From an uncultured Chloroflexota bacterium (GTDB lineage Bacteria > Chloroflexota > Dehalococcoidia > SAR202 > UBA11138), in assembly GCA_913046025.1 (NCBI GenBank), contig CAJWRP010000055.1, positions 1 through 9,292 of the forward strand: a stretch of DNA of 9,292 nucleotides, given 5' to 3'. Shown piece after piece: positions 5,386-9,292 of the stretch (its first letter is position 1; the number at the start of each line of letters is the position of its first letter). Both the position numbers and the translations under genes were made by a program. The notes beneath the pieces are model-generated. The model saw only the letters and a program-made list of their open reading frames with translations. It was not told where the DNA came from and did not search any database.

Positions 5386-6768
5386 TTACGCAAGTCTCCG
5401 CAGTTGGTGTTGGGTAAATAGAATAACCACCGCTATCACAAGCAGCATCAGCCCCATCGCGCCAACAACAATCTGACCGCCCAAAACATCCGACAGTATG
5501 CCAGCAGGATACACACCCAGAGGCATCAGGCCAAAGTTCAACATATAGATGCTCATCACACGGCCTCTATATTTCTCGTCAGCAATCTCCATGAGCAGAG
5601 ACTGATTAATGGTCATACGCCCAGTGTCGCCCAGCCCGAGAAGCAACATGACCACTAGCCCAAAGGAATAGATGGGTACAATCGCCACCAGCAACAGTCC
5701 GATGGCAGATAGAAAGCTGGACAGTATGAGAAGCTTACCCCTATTTTTCCGGCCTACCGCAGCCACGTACAACGCACCGACCAGTGCACCAACGCCCATC
5801 ATTCCCACCAGCAGACCCATAGCCTGCGGCCCCATCCTGTAGATATCCACAACGAACACAGGCATGATGAACCGGAAGGGCATTGCCAGCATCGTTGTGA
5901 CAAGTCCCACAAGAAGTAACACCAGGAGAATCCGCTGGCTGCTGATATATCGAATGCCGTCCCCGATATCCCTGAACATAGTAGGCAGGTCCGTGTGCTG
6001 CTCGATATCTCGCTGCATATTAGGGATAAAGCTTGTCAGTAGTACGGATACCGACGCCAATCCGGCAATAACGTAATAGACGTTCCAAGGCCCTACGTTG
6101 GCATAAAGCCAACCGGCCAAAGCAGGAGCGCCCATCGTCATGGCGCTCATCCCAGCAGCATTCAGTGCCATGGCGTTGGCGAGATTCTCTTTGCCAACGA
6201 TCTGAGGAATGATCGACTGTCTGGCTGGCATCATGAAGGCGAACAGCCCGCCCTGGATCATGGATGATACAAAAAGGTACTGCCAGGAGATGATCTCCAG
6301 ATGAATAAGAAGCCCGACGGTAAGTCCTAGCGCAGCCGCCACAATCTGCCCACCCTGGATAATCATCTTACGGTTTAGTCTATCCGCCAGCGCGCCACCA
6401 AAAAGCGGAATCAGCAGCAACGGCACCGCAATGCCAAGACTTACGTACCCAAGAATGGTGCCTGAACCCGTGAGGTCGTAGACAAGGTAACTGCGGGAAA
6501 GCATCTGCATCTGCGTGGCAGCCATCAAGAAAAGCATGCCCAGCCACAGAAGTAGGAAATGGGGATTGCCCAGCGAGCTGAATGTCGTGCTCATACTGCG
6601 GCCGATAGGGGTGGATTTCAGCAGCTCCCCAACAACGCTATAGGGTCCGCGGGGGCGGACTACACAGAGGTCTGGCGGGCGTTCCATACCGTTAGAAGAG
6701 CGAACTCCATTTTCGGCAGATGCCGGCAAAGTTTGTCGATCTTCAGGGGAGTCTAGGCTATCCGCCAT
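5386..6768 (-). CDS. MFS transporter (MFS_3 / EntS-like)
   Basis: A 460-residue major facilitator with about 12 membrane helices, located in the inner membrane. The body starts near residue 62 (TTFSSLGNPHFLLLWLGMLF). The loop after helix 2 carries the MFS motif A, GGALADRLNRK at about 124-134. MPARQSIIPQIVGKENLANA (180-199) is typical of the EntS/MFS_3 group, which includes siderophore and drug exporters, and related motifs recur in the second half (VGALYVAAVGRKNRGK). Before the first helix lie about 60 hydrophilic residues rich in Pro, Arg and Ser, longer than usual. The ATG at 6768 has no visible ribosome binding site, and ATG at 6594 (residue 59) would be a more compact start but also lacks one. 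It is convergent with the aldolase-family gene and divergent from the ICL/PEPM gene. Substrate and direction are unknown, with export being the usual role in this subgroup. Confidence 0.85.
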   Translation of the reverse strand: MADSLDSPEDRQTLPASAENGVRSSNGMERPPDLCVVRPRGPYSVVGELLKSTPIGRSMSTTFSSLGNPHFLLLWLGMLFLMAATQMQMLSRSYLVYDLTGSGTILGYVSLGIAVPLLLIPLFGGALADRLNRKMIIQGGQIVAAALGLTVGLLIHLEIISWQYLFVSSMIQGGLFAFMMPARQSIIPQIVGKENLANAMALNAAGMSAMTMGAPALAGWLYANVGPWNVYYVIAGLASVSVLLTSFIPNMQRDIEQHTDLPTMFRDIGDGIRYISSQRILLVLLLVGLVTTMLAMPFRFIMPVFVVDIYRMGPQAMGLLVGMMGVGALVGALYVAAVGRKNRGKLLILSSFLSAIGLLLVAIVPIYSFGLVVMLLLGLGDTGRMTINQSLLMEIADEKYRGRVMSIYMLNFGLMPLGVYPAGILSDVLGGQIVVGAMGLMLLVIAVVILFTQHQLRRLA

Positions 6769-6809
6769 ACTTATTCAGTTTACACAGAGCCCAAAACACA
6801 GGCAATGCT

Positions 6810-6815
6810 TTTATA
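6810..6815 (-). promoter_or_regulatory. -10-like hexamer for the transporter gene
   Basis: On the - strand TATAAA lies 41 bases upstream of the ATG at 6768. With a start about 7 bases further on, this gives a leader of about 35 bases. No good -35 is seen. It sits in the 182-base divergent gap shared with the ICL/PEPM gene. Confidence 0.3.
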
Positions 6816-6913
6816 TGGCTGGTCTGCTTATTCTCCACCCAACACAAAAAGTTATCCCGACGACCTTTACTAGACACCATCGGGCAGGCCAATAGCCTCA
6901 ATCGTCGGATTGG

Positions 6914-6919
6914 TATAGA
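6914..6919 (+). promoter_or_regulatory. Extended -10-like element upstream of the ICL/PEPM gene
   Basis: TATAGA is preceded by TGG (a TGn extended -10) and followed by ATTGCGG, 31 bases before the ATG at 6951. The extended form fits the lack of a clear -35. It matches the TATAGAATT seen at 3717. Confidence 0.4.
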
Positions 6920-6950
6920 ATTGCGGCGATTGAAATCGAGAGGAGACTCC

Positions 6951-7814
6951 ATGGAACTTACCCAACGACGACTTAACTACCGCTCCATCCTAGAGGGCGA
7001 CATATGTGTACATCCCGCCTCTGTGTACGATCCCATATCTGCCCGCATCGCCGAAGACCTTGGCTTCGAAATCGGCATGTTCGCAGGGTCCATCGCGTCT
7101 TTTACTGTTTTGGGCGACCCAGACCTAATCGTACTCACGCTGACAGAATTCTCTCAGCAGATCCATCGCATCTGCCGGGCAGGCAACCTCAGCTTGATGG
7201 TCGACGCAGACCATGGCTACGGCAACGCACTGAACGTCCGACGCACCGTTGAGGAGTTGGAGACCTCCGGCGTATCCTGCCTAACCATCGAGGACACAGT
7301 CCTTCCCATCGCTTACGGCCATCCCAAGGGCGGTGAGCTAATCTCTCTGGAAGAGGGCGTTGGCAAAATGAAAGCAGCGCTATCTGCCAGACAAGACTCC
7401 AATATGGTCATAGCTGGCCGCACCAGCGCGCTGACCTTCTCCGGCATCCCGGAGGCCATCCGCCGCGCAAAGGCCTACGAGCAGGCGGGCGTCGACGCCG
7501 TCTTTATGGCAGGGGCCCAGACCCGCGAAGAGGTTGAGGCCGTGAATGCCGAGGTCAACATACCTCTGCTGTTAGGTGGCGCGGGTGGAGAGCTTAGTAA
7601 CAAGGAATTCTTGGGGGCCAACGGCGTTCGCGTGGCGCTGCAGGGACACCTGCCATTCTCGGCTGCGGTCAAGGGCGTATACGACACCATGAAGGCCCTA
7701 CGAGAGGGTGTACCCCCCAGCGAGCTGCGAGACTTCATCGCATCACCGGACCTCATGGCGCAGGTGACCCGCAAGTCCCAGTACGACTCAGCTATCAACG
7801 AGTTTCTGACCTAA
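6951..7814 (+). CDS. Isocitrate lyase/PEP mutase-family protein, oxaloacetate decarboxylase-like
   Basis: A 287-residue cytoplasmic enzyme of the ICL/PEPM superfamily, which cleaves or forms C-C or C-P bonds next to a carboxylate using Mg2+. Landmarks are CVHPASVYDPISARIAEDLG (19-38), GSIASFTVLG (46-55, active-site loop), VDADHGYGNALNV (84-96, with metal-region D85 and D87), TIEDTVLP (112-119), the VIAGRTSA strand (153-160) and QGHLPF with H233. The N-terminal two thirds look strikingly like the Pseudomonas oxaloacetate decarboxylase PA4872 as I remember it, so pyruvate plus CO2 from oxaloacetate is one candidate reaction. However, the strand before the late loop reads LLLGGAGG, where I recall a tyrosine in PA4872. 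2-methylisocitrate lyase-type or other lyase activity is an alternative. ATG at 6951 is chosen because AGGAG at 6941-6945 lies five bases upstream. The open frame continues upstream to 6720 but runs into the transporter gene. Confidence 0.87.
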   Translation: MELTQRRLNYRSILEGDICVHPASVYDPISARIAEDLGFEIGMFAGSIASFTVLGDPDLIVLTLTEFSQQIHRICRAGNLSLMVDADHGYGNALNVRRTVEELETSGVSCLTIEDTVLPIAYGHPKGGELISLEEGVGKMKAALSARQDSNMVIAGRTSALTFSGIPEAIRRAKAYEQAGVDAVFMAGAQTREEVEAVNAEVNIPLLLGGAGGELSNKEFLGANGVRVALQGHLPFSAAVKGVYDTMKALREGVPPSELRDFIASPDLMAQVTRKSQYDSAINEFLT

Positions 7815-7831
7815 GAACCCAGCCTTACAGA

Positions 7832-7859
7832 ACATCTCTCGTTGTTAAACGAGAGATGT
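7832..7859. terminator. Perfect 12-base-pair hairpin after the ICL/PEPM gene
   Basis: ACATCTCTCGTT at 7832-7843 and its exact reverse complement at 7848-7859 flank a 4-base GTTA loop, 17 bases after the stop. The following bases are TC-rich (GTTCCCCTCG) but not a true T-run. It is probably a terminator or RNA-end stabilising hairpin for the upstream gene, and may also be part of the adjacent repeat. Confidence 0.5.
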
Positions 7860-7874
7860 GTTCCCCTCGTCTTG

Positions 7875-7904
7875 TCCCTCCTCTCCTTCGAAGGAGAGGA
7901 GGGA
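7875..7904. repeat. Perfect 30-base palindrome, likely dispersed repeat unit
   Basis: The 15 bases at 7875-7889 (TCCCTCCTCTCCTTC) are followed immediately by their exact reverse complement at 7890-7904. CCTC at 7865-7868 and GAGG at 7908-7911 extend the pairing with an internal loop. Such pyrimidine/purine palindromes with a CTCCTTCGAAGGAG core resemble noncoding repeats that occur in many copies in some bacterial genomes. Here it lies between 7814 and 7969, in no gene. Copy number cannot be judged from one window. Confidence 0.6.
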
Positions 7905-7968
7905 GGTGAGGTAGAAACGCCAACAAATAATCCAGGTCCGAATATTCAATAATACGTAGGAGCCGACC

Positions 7969-8322
7969 ATGTCCACAGACGACCATGTACCCGCCAACAG
8001 AGGGTATTCTCTGGAGATGCACCGCATAATGGCGGACCAGGAGCCCGAGTGGGTTGAGAAGTACAACGCCTTCATCGAAGCCACCTACACCGGCCAACGA
8101 ATGCTCGACCGCAAGACAAAGGAGCTTCTTCAAATCGCCGTCGAGACCGCCCTGCGCGCAGACCAGGACCAGATCCAGGCACACATGCGAGTAGCCCTTA
8201 AGGAGGGTGCAACGCCCCAGGAGATCCTGGAAGCGCTGGAAGCGGTCGTAATGCCCATGGGCGGCCTGGCCTTCCGACGCGGCCTACAAGCCTGGGCAGC
8301 CGAGACCGGCTGGGAAGGTTAA
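7969..8322 (+). CDS. Carboxymuconolactone decarboxylase (CMD)-family protein, cysteine-free
   Basis: A 117-residue all-helical protein of the CMD/AhpD-like fold. The core reads KELLQIAVETALRADQDQIQAHMRVALKEGATPQEILEAL in consecutive pieces: E52 and H72 match the family's conserved Glu and His, and GATPQEILEAL (80-90) is the standard following helix. AhpD-type members have CxxC before the His and act as alkylhydroperoxidases. Here those positions are D65 and Q68 and the protein has no cysteine at all, so a redox role is unlikely. Decarboxylase or isomerase-type chemistry, as in gamma-carboxymuconolactone decarboxylase, is possible but not shown. ATG at 7969 has TAGGAG at 7957-7962. It is followed after 45 bases by an aldolase gene, suggesting a shared operon. 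Confidence 0.85.
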   Translation: MSTDDHVPANRGYSLEMHRIMADQEPEWVEKYNAFIEATYTGQRMLDRKTKELLQIAVETALRADQDQIQAHMRVALKEGATPQEILEALEAVVMPMGGLAFRRGLQAWAAETGWEG

Positions 8323-8367
8323 CCCAAAAACTAATTGCTAATTACTATTCACTGAGGACTAATCCCC

Positions 8368-9114
8368 ATGCGCGAAAACCGGATCAAACGCAAGCTGGCC
8401 AATGGCGAAGTGACCACCGTCATCGAGGGCTTCCACTCGCCGGACATCCTCGATTACATCGGCTCCCTGCACTGCTTCGACGGAGCGTGGATCGAGACCG
8501 AACACGGACCGTACGACTTCGCTGATATTCCGGACTTGAGTCGGGCCTGCGATCTCTGGGGCATGACTCCTGTTGTTCGGGTCAACCAGATCACGCCCGG
8601 TGTCATCTATCGCACGCTGGACGTCGGCGCGCAGGGCATCATTATGCCCCACGTGAATAACGCCGACGAAGCAAGACAAGTGGTTGACGCCTCGCGTTTT
8701 CACCCGCTTGGTCAACGAGGCATGTTCGGAAGTAGGCAAGGGTACGGCGACCCAGACTACTTCCAGAAGGCCAATGACGAGACCCTCGTGGTCATCATGA
8801 TTGAGGACATCGCCGCTGTTGATGAGCTAGATGACATCCTGAAGGTAGACGGCATCGACGTCTTCTTCGTAGCGCCGGGAGACATGTCCCAGAGCATGGG
8901 GCTCCTAGGCCAACCCTTCCATCCCGACGTAACGGCAGTCATGGACGACGTCATCAAGAGGACAACCTCGGCTGGACGCACTCCTGGAACCCTAGCCACT
9001 CTGGAAACCGTCGACCACTACATTGATCAAGGCGCGAAGTTCATCATGACCGGTTGGCAGGCATGGCTAATCTCGGGCGCCAAAGATTTCATGGCGAAGA
9101 TTCCCAAGTCATAA
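8368..9114 (+). CDS. HpcH/HpaI aldolase/citrate lyase family protein, canonical active site
   Basis: A 248-residue metal-dependent class II aldolase of the HpcH/HpaI family, expected to cleave 2-keto-4-hydroxy acids to pyruvate and an aldehyde, or to catalyse a similar retro-aldol step. All landmarks are present: ETEHG at 43-47 (the D.EHG-type motif with H46), R71 in VVRVNQ, GAQGIIMPHVNNADEA (87-102), FHPLGQRG (111-118, the YPP.G.RG loop), the metal ligand E146 in IMIEDIAAV and D172 in APGDMS, then GQPFHPDV (181-188). No signal peptide is seen. ATG at 8368 has GAGGA at 8354-8358. The next gene starts 19 bases after its stop, so the two are probably one transcript. It differs clearly from the other family member at 4602-5324, and the two are unlikely to be recent duplicates. 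Natural substrate unknown. Confidence 0.88.
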   Translation: MRENRIKRKLANGEVTTVIEGFHSPDILDYIGSLHCFDGAWIETEHGPYDFADIPDLSRACDLWGMTPVVRVNQITPGVIYRTLDVGAQGIIMPHVNNADEARQVVDASRFHPLGQRGMFGSRQGYGDPDYFQKANDETLVVIMIEDIAAVDELDDILKVDGIDVFFVAPGDMSQSMGLLGQPFHPDVTAVMDDVIKRTTSAGRTPGTLATLETVDHYIDQGAKFIMTGWQAWLISGAKDFMAKIPKS

Positions 9115-9133
9115 TCAGCCATAGGGGAAAACA

Positions 9134-9292
9134 ATGCTGGACCTTCTAATCGAGAACGGATTAATCATAGACGGCACCGGCAGCCCTGGCTTTCATGGCG
9201 CCGTGCTGGTCACAGGAGACCAGGTCGCCATTCATCGCGGTGACACGGCAGACCTGGAAGCCGGTCGGACCATCGACGCCAATCGAGCGTGG
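9134..9292 (+). CDS. Amidohydrolase, N-acyl-D-amino-acid deacylase type (5' part only)
   Basis: The first 53 codons of a gene that runs off the window. MLDLLIENGLIIDGTGSPGF at residues 1-20 is the characteristic opening of D-aminoacylase/dihydroorotase-like amidohydrolases, whose first strands form a small beta domain before the metal-binding TIM barrel. The metal motif HxH lies beyond the edge. The usual next landmark, IDA before the APGFID segment, is visible as TIDANRAW. ATG at 9134 has AGGGGA at 9123-9128 upstream. It sits 19 bases after the aldolase gene and is likely co-transcribed, so it may release an acid or amine used by that enzyme. The reaction (deacylation of N-acyl-D-amino acids or hydrolysis of a cyclic amide) cannot be settled from this fragment. 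Confidence 0.8.
   Translation, partial: MLDLLIENGLIIDGTGSPGFHGAVLVTGDQVAIHRGDTADLEAGRTIDANRAW

Noticed and set aside
6720..6950. In-frame N-terminal extension of the ICL/PEPM gene
   Set aside because: It would overlap the divergent transporter gene, the sequence is unlike the family, and a strong AGGAG precedes the internal ATG at 6951, where family homology begins.
7825..8184. Antisense frames covering the palindrome and the CMD gene
   Set aside because: They are produced by the repeat and by the antisense of a supported gene. Short peptides read from such repeats are common false genes.

Overview
The window looks like a piece of a bacterial chromosome from an aerobic, catabolically versatile heterotroph. 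The best guess is a Chloroflexota lineage of the SAR202/Dehalococcoidia type. This rests only on the gene families: a luciferase-like flavin monooxygenase, two HpcH/HpaI aldolases, an isocitrate lyase/PEP mutase-family protein, a carboxymuconolactone decarboxylase-family protein and a D-aminoacylase-type amidohydrolase side by side. There is no rRNA or other taxonomic marker here, so the assignment is inference.

Left part (1 to about 2330): a loosely packed region with low gene density. It opens with a possible gene tail (2-127) and about 370 bases in which I recognise nothing. Then come a VanZ-like membrane protein (502-942), a four-repeat TPR protein (1063-1575), and a decayed two-component locus. 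In that locus an OmpR/PhoB-type receiver domain (1697-2212) runs directly, but out of frame, into the last ~70 codons of a histidine kinase ATPase domain (about 2110-2328). All three genes at this end seem to start with TTG.

Right part (2544 to end): an ATG-initiated metabolic cluster. On the + strand lie an LLM-class flavin oxidoreductase (2544-3686), a NUDT6-like Nudix hydrolase with its pre-Nudix domain (3750-4514) and an HpcH/HpaI-family protein with an altered active-site motif (4602-5324). A convergent MFS transporter follows on the - strand (5386-6768), with a shared hairpin between the two stop codons. Divergent from the MFS gene is an oxaloacetate decarboxylase-like ICL/PEPM protein (6951-7814). 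After two inverted repeats come a cysteine-free CMD-family protein (7969-8322), a canonical HpcH/HpaI aldolase (8368-9114) and the start of an amidohydrolase (9134 to the window end).

The right part can be read as a catabolic set. The flavin monooxygenase would open a substrate, the CMD-like and aldolase-family enzymes would process and cleave carboxylated intermediates, the ICL/PEPM enzyme would act on a C4 keto-acid or similar product, and the MFS protein would move a small molecule. No substrate can be named from the sequence. Spacing of 35-90 bases and separate -10-like hexamers suggest that most upstream genes have their own promoters. Only 8368-9114 and 9134 onward look tightly co-transcribed. 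I see no CRISPR array, tRNA, rRNA or transposase. The most unusual items are the receiver/kinase deletion remnant, the aldolase-family protein with a changed catalytic motif, and a perfect 30-base palindrome likely to be a dispersed repeat.
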